Position numbers and translations under genes: made by a program. From Athripsodes cinereus (Eukaryota; Arthropoda; Insecta; Trichoptera; Leptoceridae), in contig OX388325.1 in NCBI GenBank assembly GCA_947579605.1, forward strand, positions 13,263,572-13,327,571: a stretch of 64,000 nucleotides of DNA, read 5' to 3'. Every line of letters begins with the position of its first letter. Position 1 is the first letter of the stretch. The notes below the pieces were generated by a model. It saw only the letters and a program-made list of their open reading frames with translations. It made no database searches and was not told the origin of the DNA. Positions 43,239 through 56,034 of this stretch are shown here, one piece after another.

Positions 43239-43257
43239 TAATTCTGAACTATCTATT

Positions 43258-43350
43258 CGGAATGTACTATTTCCCACCATCACAGTATTTCCCACAAGTG
43301 AGTAGCCAGTATACCAGCCGCATTTAATAAACATGCAGGCCATCCTTTCT
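43258..43350. repeat. Dispersed element sharing the motif next to the assembly gap
   Basis: ACCATCACAGTATTTCCCAC, GTAGCCAGTATACCAGC and AAACATGCAGGCCATCC correspond to 23993-24069. Function unknown; likely part of a SINE or MITE. Confidence 0.5.
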
Positions 43351-44286
43351 GTGCCGACAAAAAATTAAGATACATGTAATTTAAAATTTCATGTGTCTTT
43401 ATTTTTTCGAACATCTGAAAACTTACGGAAGAGTTGGAGACCACTTCTTTGCCAAGTGCTACATGGAAAAAGAAAAGAATCGTGAATGTATAATTTTTAT
43501 TGGCACGAAGAGGACAATCTGCATGCTTATTATTTGTTCGACATACCGTAGAGGTATTATATAGCAGTCAGCAGTAGCAGTAATATTAAGTTTATAGTTT
43601 ATTATCCAGTGTTCCACTCAGTCGTATTTTATTTTTCTTTCCTCTAAATTTAAAAGCTTTATGATGCAGTATTTCATTATTTTTTTATAGATCATACACT
43701 TCTTATTTTTTCTATCAGATTTATAAATTTGTGTTCTCTCGAAATGTACAAATCATGAATAAACAAAACGAATAATGCGCCACCGTTACAAACGAAAAAG
43801 CTTCGGGCGTCCGTCTGTAGAGGGTACCGGCGTCGAAAATTTTAAAATGGCTTTGAATACTAGGCTATCCAGTATTGAAGGTCAGGAATATAATCAATAT
43901 TATCAAGCAGTCGAGAGCTATATTATCATTTTGTTTTAATTTTTAATAACTGTTAGTTTTCATTTATTATTTATTTAATATTTTTTTACTAAAATACCTA
44001 CGTCAAACCACATAGGGGCAGCAGGGGTAATGGCGCTCACCCGTATAATTTCAATATCATATATGGATAATGAACTGTATAAGTATCTAAACGCTTATAA
44101 GTGGATACAAGTAAATATATATATGAAATGTTTTTTTCCTTAGTTTTCTGTTTTTGCCATATGGAGCTCTCTTCTTCTCAGGTATCCATGTTCGCATGTG
44201 AATTTGAATATTATTATTGGCACATCACTAGTATAGATACCACGTATCACCCTGTATAGCCTAGTAATGAAATGCGATATATCGAG
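43351..44286. other. Intergenic before the satellite
   Basis: No protein-like frame. CACCGTTACAAACG...GAGGGTACCGGCGTCG at 43782-43835 is more GC-rich than its surroundings but unrecognised. Confidence 0.5.
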
Positions 44287-47200
44287 GTACTTATTATTAT
44301 TATAAATAGGTAGGGACCTATAAATACAAATAGCTATAATAATTATAATGTCGTAGACATACCTGAATGAAGATGTCACACTTCTAAGATAAACCCTAGA
44401 TCCGTACTTAATAGAATGTACTTATTATTATTATAAATAGGTAGGGACCTATAAATACAAAAGATAGCTATAATATAATGTCGTAGACATACCTGAATGA
44501 AGATGTCACACTTCTAAGATAAACCCTAGATCCGTACTTAATAGAATGTACTTATTATTATTATAAATAGGTAGGGACCTATAAATACAAAAGATAGCTA
44601 TAATATAATGTCGTAGACATACCTGAATGAAGAAGTCACACTTCTAAGATAAACCCTAGATCCGTACTTAATAGAATGTACTTATTATTATTATAAATAG
44701 GTAGGGACCTATAAATACAAAAGATAGCTATAATATAATGTCGTAGACATACCTGAATGAAGATGTCACACTTCTAAGATAAACCCTAGATCCGTACTTA
44801 ATAGAATGTACTTATTATTATTATAAATAGGTAGGGACCTATAAATACAAAAGATAGCTATAATATAATGTCGTAGACATACCTGAATGAAGATGTCACA
44901 CTTCTAAGATAAACCCTAGATCCGTACTTAATAGAATGTACTTATTATTATTATAAATAGGTAGGGACCTATAAATACAAAAGATAGCTATAATATAATG
45001 TCGTAGACATACCTGAATGAAGATGTCACACTTCTAAGATAAACCCTAGATCCGTACTTAATAGAATGTACTTATTATTATTATAAATAGGTAGGGACCT
45101 ATAAATACAAAAGATAGCTATAATATAATGTCGTAGACATACCTGAATGAAGAAGTCACACTTCTAAGATAAACCCTAGATCCGTACTTAATAGAATGTA
45201 CTTATTATTATTATAAATAGGTAGGGACCTATAAATACAAAAGATAGCTATAATATAATGTCGTAGACATACCTGAATGAAGATGTCACACTTCTAAGAT
45301 AAACCCTAGATCCGTACTTAATAGAATGTACTTATTATTATTATAAATAGGTAGGGACCTATAAATACAAAAGATAGCTATAATATAATGTCGTAGACAT
45401 ACCTGAATGAAGATGTCACACTTCTAAGATAAACCCTAGATCCGTACTTAATAGAATGTACTTATTATTATTATAAATAGGTAGGGACCTATAAATACAA
45501 AAGATAGCTATAATATAATGTCGTAGACATACCTGAATGAAGATGTCACACTTCTAAGATAAACCCTAGATCCGTACTTAATAGAATGTACTTATTATTA
45601 TTATAAATAGGTAGGGACCTATAAATACAAAAGATAGCTATAATATAATGTCGTAGACATACCTGAATGAAGAAGTCACACTTCTAAGATAAACCCTAGA
45701 TCCGTACTTAATAGAATGTACTTATTATTATTATAAATAGGTAGGGACCTATAAATACAAAAGATAGCTATAATATAATGTCGTAGACATACCTGAATGA
45801 AGATGTCACACTTCTAAGATAAACCCTAGATCCGTACTTAATAGAATGTACTTATTATTATTATAAATAGGTAGGGACCTATAAATACAAAAGATAGCTA
45901 TAATATAATGTCGTAGACATACCTGAATGAAGATGTCACACTTCTAAGATAAACCCTAGATCCGTACTTAATAGAATGTACTTATTATTATTATAAATAG
46001 GTAGGGACCTATAAATACAAAAGATAGCTATAATATAATGTCGTAGACATACCTGAATGAAGATGTCACACTTCTAAGATAAACCCTAGATCCGTACTTA
46101 ATAGAATGTACTTATTATTATTATAAATAGGTAGGGACCTATAAATACAAAAGATAGCTATAATATAATGTCGTAGACATACCTGAATGAAGAAGTCACA
46201 CTTCTAAGATAAACCCTAGATCCGTACTTAATAGAATGTACTTATTATTATTATAAATAGGTAGGGACCTATAAATACAAAAGATAGCTATAATATAATG
46301 TCGTAGACATACCTGAATGAAGATGTCACACTTCTAAGATAAACCCTAGATCCGTACTTAATAGAATGTACTTATTATTATTATAAATAGGTAGGGACCT
46401 ATAAATACAAAAGATAGCTATAATATAATGTCGTAGACATACCTGAATGAAGAAGTCACACTTCTAAGATAAACCCTAGATCCGTACTTAATAGAATGTA
46501 CTTATTATTATTATAAATAGGTAGGGACCTATAAATACAAAAGATAGCTATAATATAATGTCGTAGACATACCTGAATGAAGATGTCACACTTCTAAGAT
46601 AAACCCTAGATCCGTACTTAATAGAATGTACTTATTATTATTATAAATAGGTAGGGACCTATAAATACAAAAGATAGCTATAATATAATGTCGTAGACAT
46701 ACCTGAATGAAGATGTCACACTTCTAAGATAAACCCTAGATCCGTACTTAATAGAATGTACTTATTATTATTATAAATAGGTAGGGACCTATAAATACAA
46801 AAGATAGCTATAATATAATGTCGTAGACATACCTGAATGAAGATGTCACACTTCTAAGATAAACCCTAGATCCGTACTTAATAGAATGTACTTATTATTA
46901 TTATAAATAGGTAGGGACCTATAAATACAAAAGATAGCTATAATATAATGTCGTAGACATACCTGAATGAAGAAGTCACACTTCTAAGATAAACCCTAGA
47001 TCCGTACTTAATAGAATGTACTTATTATTATTATAAATAGGTAGGGACCTATAAATACAAAAGATAGCTATAATATAATGTCGTAGACATACCTGAATGA
47101 AGATGTCACACTTCTAAGATAAACCCTAGATCCGTACTTAATAGAATGTACTTATTATTATTATAAATAGGTAGGGACCTATAAATACAAAAGATAGCTA

Positions 47201-49472
47201 TAATATAATGTCGTAGACATACCTGAATGAAGATGTCACACTTCTAAGATAAACCCTAGATCCGTACTTAATAGAATGTACTTATTATTATTATAAATAG
47301 GTAGGGACCTATAAATACAAAAGATAGCTATAATATAATGTCGTAGACATACCTGAATGAAGATGTCACACTTCTAAGATAAACCCTAGATCCGTACTTA
47401 ATAGAATGTACTTATTATTATTATAAATAGGTAGGGACCTATAAATACAAAAGATAGCTATAATATAATGTCGTAGACATACCTGAATGAAGAAGTCACA
47501 CTTCTAAGATAAACCCTAGATCCGTACTTAATAGAATGTACTTATTATTATTATAAATAGGTAGGGACCTATAAATACAAAAGATAGCTATAATATAATG
47601 TCGTAGACATACCTGAATGAAGATGTCACACTTCTAAGATAAACCCTAGATCCGTACTTAATAGAATGTACTTATTATTATTATAAATAGGTAGGGACCT
47701 ATAAATACAAAAGATAGCTATAATATAATGTCGTAGACATACCTGAATGAAGATGTCACACTTCTAAGATAAACCCTAGATCCGTACTTAATAGAATGTA
47801 CTTATTATTATTATAAATAGGTAGGGACCTATGAATACAAAAGATAGCTATAATATAATGTCGTAGACATACCTGAATGAAGAAGTCACACTTCTAAGAT
47901 AAACCCTAGATCCGTACTTAATAGAATGTACTTATTATTATTATAAATAGGTAGGGACCTATAAATACAAAAGATAGCTATAATATAATGTCGTAGACAT
48001 ACCTGAATGAAGAAGTCACACTTCTAAGATAAACCCTAGATCCGTACTTAATAGAATGTACTTATTATTATTATAAATAGGTAGGGACCTATAAATACAA
48101 AAGATAGCTATAATATAATGTCGTAGACATACCTGAATGAAGATGTCACACTTCTAAGATAAACCCTAGATCCGTACTTAATAGAATGTACTTATTATTA
48201 TTATAAATAGGTAGGGACCTATAAATACAAAAGATAGCTATAATATAATGTCGTAGACATACCTGAATGAAGATGTCACACTTCTAAGATAAACCCTAGA
48301 TCCGTACTTAATAGAATGTACTTATTATTATTATAAATAGGTAGGGACCTATAAATACAAAAGATAGCTATAATATAATGTCGTAGACATACCTGAATGA
48401 AGATGTCACACTTCTAAGATAAACCCTAGATCCGTACTTAATAGAATGTACTTATTATTATTATAAATAGGTAGGGACCTATAAATACAAAAGATAGCTA
48501 TAATATAATGTCGTAGACATACCTGAATGAAGAAGTCACACTTCTAAGATAAACCCTAGATCCGTACTTAATAGAATGTACTTATTATTATTATAAATAG
48601 GTAGGGACCTATAAATACAAAAGATAGCTATAATATAATGTCGTAGACATACCTGAATGAAGATGTCACACTTCTAAGATAAACCCTAGATCCGTACTTA
48701 ATAGAATGTACTTATTATTATTATAAATAGGTAGGGACCTATAAATACAAAAGATAGCTATAATATAATGTCGTAGACATACCTGAATGAAGATGTCACA
48801 CTTCTAAGATAAACCCTAGATCCGTACTTAATAGAATGTACTTATTATTATTATAAATAGGTAGGGACCTATAAATACAAAAGATAGCTATAATATAATG
48901 TCGTAGACATACCTGAATGAAGATGTCACACTTCTAAGATAAACCCTAGATCCGTACTTAATAGAATGTACTTATTATTATTATAAATAGGTAGGGACCT
49001 ATAAATACAAAAGATAGCTATAATATAATGTCGTAGACATACCTGAATGAAGATGTCACACTTCTAAGATAAACCCTAGATCCGTACTTAATAGAATGTA
49101 CTTATTATTATTATAAATAGGTAGGGACCTATAAATACAAAAGATAGCTATAATATAATGTCGTAGACATACCTGAATGAAGATGTCACACTTCTAAGAT
49201 AAACCCTAGATCCGTACTTAATAGAATGTACTTATTATTATTATAAATAGGTAGGGACCTATAAATACAAAAGATAGCTATAATATAATGTCGTAGACAT
49301 ACCTGAATGAAGATGTCACACTTCTAAGATAAACCCTAGATCCGTACTTAATAGAATGTACTTATTATTATTATAAATAGGTAGGGACCTATAAATACAA
49401 AAGATAGCTATAATATTATGTCCTAGACATACCTGAATGAAGAAGTCACACTTCTAAGATAAACCCTAGATC
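44287..49472. repeat. 130-bp satellite array, about 40 monomers
   Basis: TCCGTACTTAATAGAATG recurs every 130 bp from 44401 to 49341 without a break (39 occurrences; a first monomer lacks it). Monomers are nearly identical; the first (lacking AAGAT near 44330) and last (TATTATGTCCTAG) diverge most, as expected for an array homogenised by unequal exchange. One position, AGATGTCACA or AGAAGTCACA, varies: the A form occupies monomers 3, 7, 11, 15, 17, 21, 25, 28, 29, 33 and 40, a mainly 4-monomer (520-bp) register. No coding potential. A centromeric, subtelomeric or dispersed location cannot be told. Confidence 0.97.
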
Positions 49473-50532
49473 ATGGGTGGTCAACCTTTTCAGCAGCCGG
49501 GCCAAATTTTAGAATAAGATTTCCCACCGGGGCGCACAACCTTGCCAAAGATCCTTACTTAAAAGAATGTCGTATATTGAGACCTACTGTCTCACAACAT
49601 GTCAAATTAAATGTGACCAAATTATAAACTTTACAGACAGAGCGATTTGTCAGCACTTTATTTCATCATACTTATATACTTTTACAATTCTGACGCATGA
49701 CGTTTGTTTTGATACTCTGTGTTGTGTTTTTGTTTTTTTAATGTTTTGAATGGTTTAAATAATTTGAATTGGTGTTTTAATATATCATTTTGTTGGAAAT
49801 TTTCCAGTGCATAAACTGATCTCATTATAGTTTGGATACATATAGTGCTGTGAAAATTATTTACGAAAGACTGTGAAGGAGGTGAAAGTTTTACCACAAA
49901 ATTTTTGTAAAGTGAACGCTTCTTCCAGCGAACCTCGATGTAACATGAGTTTGGTGTCATTGTGTAGAAGAATTAAAGCCGCGTAAATAACCTCGCGAGG
50001 ACCCTATCTTAAATTCAGCAGTTCTTGAGAAAATTGGTTTTTCCTCATATGAAAATTTCCAAAAATTTTCCGAAAAATAAGTGTTATATATCATTCGAAC
50101 CGCCATCAAAAGCTGTGCATAACCTTTTTATTATATTGTCCATAACTTTGGTATTTAATGAGATATACCAGGTTTATTTTGAAAAAGTACATTTTTATAA
50201 AGTGCCACTTTTTGGTAGGTACTTAGGAAAAAACAATTATTGCCATTAAACAGTAAATAAAATTCTGCATAATAAAGTTCGCGGTTGTACTTTTCTATCT
50301 TATGAAGTTTTAGTGATAAGTGAATAAATAACAATTTATCCATACTAAAAGTAAAAATCTCATTGTTCTACCGCCTAAGCGCAAGATTAATATTGGGTTT
50401 CATGTGTCCTCCACCGTTTAGCGCTGTGAATTATTATTCACTTTGAACTACATCTGGAACTTGTTTTTTGAAGTAGAAGTGATCAATATTACTACAACAG
50501 TTAATAATAGATAATCAACCTTTTGCTGAGAG
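49473..50532. other. Interval between satellite and LINE
   Basis: It starts with ATGGGTGGTCAACCTTTTC then AGCAGCCGGGCC, resembling one terminus of hAT-type MITEs (usually a TGGCCAACC-like end), but no partner end was found. The rest includes the probable 5' untranslated region of the downstream LINE, whose 5' end I cannot define. Confidence 0.4.
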
Positions 50533-51282
50533 ATGGCATCCACTAGTAAATCTGATTTACCTACCAAGATGAACTCAAGGAACTATTTCGCTTCTTCAAG
50601 TGACTCTATCAAGAAACTAACCAATCTCGTGATGGATCCTAACAGTAAATTCAACAAGGATCAAATAGCTAAAATAATTTCTATAGCAAATGAATTGATG
50701 ACAAATAATGGGCACGCTACTGCATACATGGCTCATATAGAGGGTGAAAATAAATGCATGAAGGATATGTTGGCGACAAAAAGTGAAGACCAATCACCAA
50801 AAAGTGTAGCATCTTTAATATCCGAGACTATCGATGAAATGGAAGAGCGAAGATTGTGTGAGAAGAATGTGATTATATTCAATATTCCTGAGAGTGACTC
50901 CGCTCTGTCATTTAATGGGATGCAAGAGGATACTGGCGCTGTCGCTGATATATTGAAGGGGATAGATGAGTCCAATAACTTCAAAGTGACAAAGGTATAT
51001 CGTCTGGGCACAAAGAAATCGGAAAGGGTGAGACCAATCAAGGTTGAGTTCTCCGATAGAGAACAGGCTAGACAGGTCGTTTTTAATAGTAGAAAATTAT
51101 TAACTAGAGGAGTTAAGATTAAACACGACCTCACTCAGCGACAAAGAGAAGAGCTTGCGCAACTATGGAAAGAGGTGGATTCCAGGAAGAGCAACGGAGA
51201 GATCAACTTGACGGTCCGGTGGGTTAACTCTAAGCCCAAGATAGTGACTACGCATAACAGATTTCATGATGCAAAAAACTAA
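50533..51282 (+). CDS. LINE ORF1 protein (RNA-binding)
   Basis: 249 residues, intact. The N-terminal third is Ser/Lys-rich and helical. Residues about 85-130 may form a short coiled coil (ISETIDEMEERRLCEKNV). The central part has an RRM-like fold signature: NVIIFNIPES (strand 1), KVTKVYRLGTKK, RPIKVEFSDREQARQVV, then a C-terminal domain with HDLTQRQREELAQLWKE and LTVRWVNSKPKIV. This layout is that of ORF1 proteins of jockey/CR1-type LINEs, which coat the element RNA. ORF2 overlaps its last codons in another frame. Confidence 0.85.
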   Translation: MASTSKSDLPTKMNSRNYFASSSDSIKKLTNLVMDPNSKFNKDQIAKIISIANELMTNNGHATAYMAHIEGENKCMKDMLATKSEDQSPKSVASLISETIDEMEERRLCEKNVIIFNIPESDSALSFNGMQEDTGAVADILKGIDESNNFKVTKVYRLGTKKSERVRPIKVEFSDREQARQVVFNSRKLLTRGVKIKHDLTQRQREELAQLWKEVDSRKSNGEINLTVRWVNSKPKIVTTHNRFHDAKN

Positions 51283-51353
51283 CTTCTTCATTACAGTGCT
51301 ATTATCAAAATATTAGAGGTGTAAGGACAAAATTAACTGAATTTAAAACTAAT

Positions 51354-54200
51354 TTGTATACTTTGTCTCATAAGATTTTTCTACTGTCTGAAACTTGGCT
51401 AGACAAGAATATTAACACATCTGAGCTCGGGTTTGTAAATCATGTTGTATATAGACAGGATAGGAATGAGAAAACTAGCAATAAGGTGAGGGGTGGTGGT
51501 GTGCTTGTCGCTGTGAATAGTCAATTAAAATCAAGAAAAATAAATATTAACAGTAATATACTGGAGCAAATATTTGTCCAGGTGGGCCCCCCTTCTACCG
51601 GTGTTATTTTTGGATGCGTTTATATACCTCCTGATGCCGATACTGAGAAATATAAGCAGCATGCTAGGGACGTAGAACTGCTCCGTAATAGATATCCTAA
51701 ATCCAAAATTGTTATAGTGGGAGACTACAATTTACCTAATATCAAGTGGTCAGTAGGCGAGGGTGATGGTGGTGAGAGATTCTTTGAGGTTGGATATGAT
51801 GCTGAGAGCCGTAATGCAAATGACGTTACTGTCTGTTTGAATGAGTGTCCTAAATCTAGAGAAATATTAGACATGATGCATTTTTTGGGTCTGATTCAGA
51901 TGAATAATGTTTTAAATATCAACCAAAGAGTATTGGACTTGGTTTTGATTAGTTGTATTAAGGTGGAGGTTGCACTGTCAGACGAGATGCTGTTACCAGC
52001 GGATAAACATCACCCCCCATTAAATATAGATGTCATTCCAAATGTTCATTTAAAAAAATCCACCCGTGTTACCAAATCATTTAATTTTCATAAGGCTGAC
52101 TATGACTCAATTAATCAATTTTTACATGCATCTCACTGGTCTTTTCTATTTGATAATGTGGGCTTGGATCGTAAGTTGGATATTTTTTATGAGTATATAA
52201 ATACAGCCATAGAATTATTTGTTCCTTCCGTAGCTTTTAAAACTAATAATTTTCCCGTGTGGTTCAATAATGAGTTGAAAACTAAGATTTTCGAAAAGAA
52301 AAATTGTCACGCTCAGTACAAGAAAACGAGATGTATTGAAGATTACCAAAAATTTTCCGAGCTTAGAAGTGCATGTAAGTATATATCAAGGTGTTGTTAT
52401 CAGGAATATATTTCTAAGATTGAGGGTGAGGTCAGTGATGATGCTAAGGCTTTTTGGAGGTTTACTAAGTCTCAAAGAAAGGAAGATGATCGTATTCCGG
52501 ATACATTGGTATATAATGGAATGTGTAGTACTGATGATTCGAAAACAGTAAGTTTTTTTGAACAATTTTTTAAAAGTGTTTATGTGACGGATGATGAAAC
52601 AACTCTTGTTCCTGATGTACCACTGTCGGAATCGGTTAATGTAAATGACTGCGTAATAGAATATTCTTTGGTGAGAGATGGACTGGAAAAACTTAATGTT
52701 AAAAAACCTACAGGACCAGACGGAATACCAAATATGTTTTTGAGACAGTGCACTTCTTCTATATCGTATCCACTGTTTGTTTTATTTAGAGAATCCCTTA
52801 GTATAGGCTACTTTCCAGAACGGTGGAAGGAAAGCTACATTGTTCCCGTATTTAAGAAGGGAGACAAATCTAATGTCAAAAATTATAGGCCTATAAGTAT
52901 TCTGTCAGCAATACCCAAATTTTTTGAATGTGTTGTTTTAAATTGCATCGCTCCTCAACTTGAAAAATTGATTGATCAAGCTCAGCATGGTTTTGTCAGA
53001 GGGAGGTCGACTTTGACAAATTTAATGATATATGAAGATCACATTATGAAGGCCTTTGCTGAAAAGTCTCAGATAGACTCGGTATACACTGATTTCAGTA
53101 AGGCCTTTGACCGTGTCCCACATAATATTTTGCTGGGTAAGTTGAGGGGACTGGGTGTGGGTGGCAGTTTGCTTGGTTGGGTTTCCAGTTACTTGTGTGA
53201 GAGAAAACTTGTGGTTTGTAAGAATGAGGTGAGGGGCAATGGTTTCATCGCTACAAGTGGGGTCCCACAGGGCAGTCATTTGGGCCCACTTCTGTTCCTT
53301 CTCTTTATAAATGATATTGTTTCAGTGTTTGATGACGTTAACTATCTTCTATTTGCGGACGATCTCAAAATTTATAAACAGGTTAACAATGAAGGTGATT
53401 GTCAAATTTTGCAGAGCAATTTGGATGGGTTGAGGTCTTGGTGTGAGCGTAATAGGCTTTTTTTGAATATTGATAAGTGTCAGGTCATAACATTTACTAA
53501 AAGAAAGAATCTGTTTATGTTTGAGTACAGGTTGGGAGATGATGTTTTGGAACGCGTTCATACTATAAGGGACTTAGGAGTAGTCTTTGACCATCGTTTA
53601 ACTTTTGTTCCACATATTGAGGATATTACTTGCAAGGGCATGAAAATGTTGGGATTTGTGTTGAGGGTGGCCAGAGATTTCGTTAGTATACCAGCGATTA
53701 AGGCTATGTTTGTGTCCTTAGTCAGAAGCTTGGTAGAATATAACTCTCCTATATGGTCTCCTCACTACGCAGTCCACTCTAACAACATTGAAAGGATTCA
53801 GCATAAGTTTTTGAGGTATGTCAACTATGTGATGCGCATTCCTATTGAGGAGATTGATTACTCTTACTTGTTGTCCCTTTTAAATTTAAACACATTGTCT
53901 GATAGGCGAATAATCTCTGATCTAATTGTGCTATTCAAGATTGTAAGAGGGGAATTAGATTGCCTTGACCTTAACAGTTTAATATCATATCATATTCCAA
54001 CAAGAGCCACTCGTCAGGTTGTGACTTTTCATAATGACGTAGTGGATACTAACTATTTATATAACTCGCCCCTTTATAGGATGCATAGGTTGGGGAATAT
54101 GTATGGTCATTTGGCGGATGTTTTCGCGGATTCCTTATCCGAATACAAATGGAGATTAACAGAAAATTTTAAATCTGCGAGTTTGATGGATTGTGTTTAG
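51354..54200 (+). CDS. LINE ORF2 protein: endonuclease and reverse transcriptase
   Basis: The frame is actually open from about 51270, overlapping the end of ORF1 (NIRGVRTKLTEFKTN lies upstream of the first listed start, and no ATG occurs there), so translation by reinitiation or frameshift near the A6 run at 51273-51278 is possible. The APE-type endonuclease includes LLSETWLD, VVYRQD, VIVGDYNLPNIKW and, near residue 215, ADKHHPPL in place of the canonical SDHxP. The RT has KKPTGPDGIPNMF, SVYTDFSKAFDRVPH, SGVPQGSHLGPLLFLLFIND and FADD at residues 667-670. No RNase H. 948 residues without disruption, so this copy may be mobile-competent. Clade jockey/CR1-like by recognition. Confidence 0.92.
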   Translation: MYTLSHKIFLLSETWLDKNINTSELGFVNHVVYRQDRNEKTSNKVRGGGVLVAVNSQLKSRKININSNILEQIFVQVGPPSTGVIFGCVYIPPDADTEKYKQHARDVELLRNRYPKSKIVIVGDYNLPNIKWSVGEGDGGERFFEVGYDAESRNANDVTVCLNECPKSREILDMMHFLGLIQMNNVLNINQRVLDLVLISCIKVEVALSDEMLLPADKHHPPLNIDVIPNVHLKKSTRVTKSFNFHKADYDSINQFLHASHWSFLFDNVGLDRKLDIFYEYINTAIELFVPSVAFKTNNFPVWFNNELKTKIFEKKNCHAQYKKTRCIEDYQKFSELRSACKYISRCCYQEYISKIEGEVSDDAKAFWRFTKSQRKEDDRIPDTLVYNGMCSTDDSKTVSFFEQFFKSVYVTDDETTLVPDVPLSESVNVNDCVIEYSLVRDGLEKLNVKKPTGPDGIPNMFLRQCTSSISYPLFVLFRESLSIGYFPERWKESYIVPVFKKGDKSNVKNYRPISILSAIPKFFECVVLNCIAPQLEKLIDQAQHGFVRGRSTLTNLMIYEDHIMKAFAEKSQIDSVYTDFSKAFDRVPHNILLGKLRGLGVGGSLLGWVSSYLCERKLVVCKNEVRGNGFIATSGVPQGSHLGPLLFLLFINDIVSVFDDVNYLLFADDLKIYKQVNNEGDCQILQSNLDGLRSWCERNRLFLNIDKCQVITFTKRKNLFMFEYRLGDDVLERVHTIRDLGVVFDHRLTFVPHIEDITCKGMKMLGFVLRVARDFVSIPAIKAMFVSLVRSLVEYNSPIWSPHYAVHSNNIERIQHKFLRYVNYVMRIPIEEIDYSYLLSLLNLNTLSDRRIISDLIVLFKIVRGELDCLDLNSLISYHIPTRATRQVVTFHNDVVDTNYLYNSPLYRMHRLGNMYGHLADVFADSLSEYKWRLTENFKSASLMDCV

Positions 54201-55287
54201 TTGCTGGGTTTTTATGTGTTGTTTTTGCGACGAGATTGTGTCTATTGGTGTATTCGGTTTGAGCGAGGGTGGAACAACCCGAAACTATGTGTTGTGTTGT
54301 TTCCGACTTGGCCGGGCATTCCCTACATGGATCATTAGTTGTGTTTTGATTTTTTATGATATATTTTTATGAAGTTTATAATCATTATTATTTTTAAGAG
54401 ATTTATAATCATTATTTGAAATTATTTGCAAGTGCTACATTACAGTTACATTGTTTTTCACTTGACTGTTTTCTTTTTGTTATGTTATTTTATGTTTGTA
54501 AAGGCTGCCCATACAACCAAATATGGTCGCCGTGACTAAAATATCAGCCACAAAATAATCCAGACACATATTGTACATACGATGTTCACCCGCCGTGTTC
54601 TAAACGCTATAGTGTAAGGTTATATGACAAAATGTACACTCAATATCCACGCACTGCAACTAATTTGAGAATGCGTGATGTTAAGAACACAATGTAAAGG
54701 AATAATGTCTACGCGTCGTACCCAAATTGCCACTGAATGATGTTTAGTACACTTAGTGTACCCAAAGAAGTAGCCGTTATAGAAAAAGTTATCTCAAGGT
54801 CTTGGTCGTATAATTAGTTGACAGTTGTCAAAACAATACCAGTGTTTCTCAACATTGCACAGAAGGGGTATGAACAAGGTGAATTTAAAATGTTCGATCT
54901 TGACAGAGTTAAGTGTTAACTCATTTCTATGAGTGATAAAAATTATATAATATTCATACCTGTTTAATCTACAATGTGAATTATGTATATATTTTTTTTA
55001 AATATTTACCATCTTTTTTACTCTTACCCTAACATCGGTATGGAATGGAAAGTATATTAAAAAAAACACACACATACATATGTAAAACAATTTAATGTAC
55101 ATAAAAAAAAAATGATATTGAAATAAATTATGTAATTTCTGTTGCAAATTCCTGCAGGTAGACTGGTCTAATTAGATGCAAGATATTGTAAAAATTGGTC
55201 GAATTTCACTTCATGATCTAACGGTGTCTTCAAAAAATGGTTTTAATTAAATCACTTGGTCATTTCCATTTCAATTTGTATATCTTC
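54201..55287. other. LINE 3' untranslated region and intergenic DNA
   Basis: 54201 to roughly 54500 is GC-richer and probably the LINE 3' UTR (ACTTGGCCGGGCATTCCC). Beyond that no gene is seen. A LINE 3'-end-like CTTGCACATCATCATTCATA lies at 55400 within the next gene's intron 2. Confidence 0.4.
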
Positions 55288-56034
55288 TTATTGTCCCAAT
55301 TTTCTTATTTGTTTTAATCTGAAAATAAATAGAAAATATTACTCATTTAATAACTCTTTTTTCTTTGCAAATAATTTTATTTATTTATTTGTTTTATTCT
55401 TCTTGCACATCATCATTCATATAACAAATTAAATAAAGCAGTACACAAGAAAAAACACAAAATTTCAATTTCTTATAGGTATATGTGTAATGAATAATAC
55501 TTACGCCTTTAATTTCAACCTTTGTTGGGTATGGTTAATAACACTATTTTGGATAAAAGTGTCTACTTCCTTCACAGTGCATGTCTTGTCTGCAAGATTG
55601 CATATATCTAAAAACATCAAAATACCAAATATTGAAAAATATTTTTACTCAAAGAAAATTAATTTACGTACATAATTATATCAGATACTGCCGCACAGTT
55701 TGACAACCATTTAAGGTCCACTAAACGAGTGTGGCCATATTGGAACAATGATACTAAATACCAAGCCATTTTAAAAATGTAATTTATCTGATTATTACAA
55801 CAAATTTGGCATAGATTCGTCAATATTTTAACCTAATTTTACCAATATCATTTGCCAGTTAGCTGGTGGTATCAATTTCTTTAATTTTTGTAGATACATA
55901 AATATTATAATTATAAAACAATAACTCATACCTTCAGAATTCAAATGGCGTTCTTGTTTCTCGTGAATATTTTTATAAACTGCACAGTCAATCAACATCT
56001 CGCACTCAAAATGACGATGATCTCCGAAATACAT
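55288..56034 (-). CDS. Candidate small three-exon host gene, function unknown
   Basis: On the minus strand: exon 1 is 56034-55932 (ATG, MYFGDHRHFECEML...), donor GTATGAG; exon 2 is 55607-55505, after TTTTTAG, ending at donor GTAAGT; exon 3 is 55318-55288 after TTATTTTCAG, ending in TAA. Phases match at both junctions (1 and 2), giving 78 residues: an N-terminal part with Cys at 11 and 17, a lysine/glutamate-rich middle, two further Cys in DICNLADKTC and an amphipathic basic C-terminal helix (HTQQRLKLKALKQIRKLG). Introns are 324 and 186 nt. It has no transposon or zinc-finger motifs and I do not recognise it. Splice sites are inferred by eye; RNA support would decide. Confidence 0.45.

Noticed and set aside
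44287..49472. CRISPR-like array
   Set aside because: The 130-bp units are contiguous with no unique spacers; this is a eukaryotic satellite.
49560..49600. Hammerhead-like signal around CTACTGTCTCA
   Set aside because: It resembles part of the 29.5-kb foldback, but no core GAA or palindrome follows on either strand.
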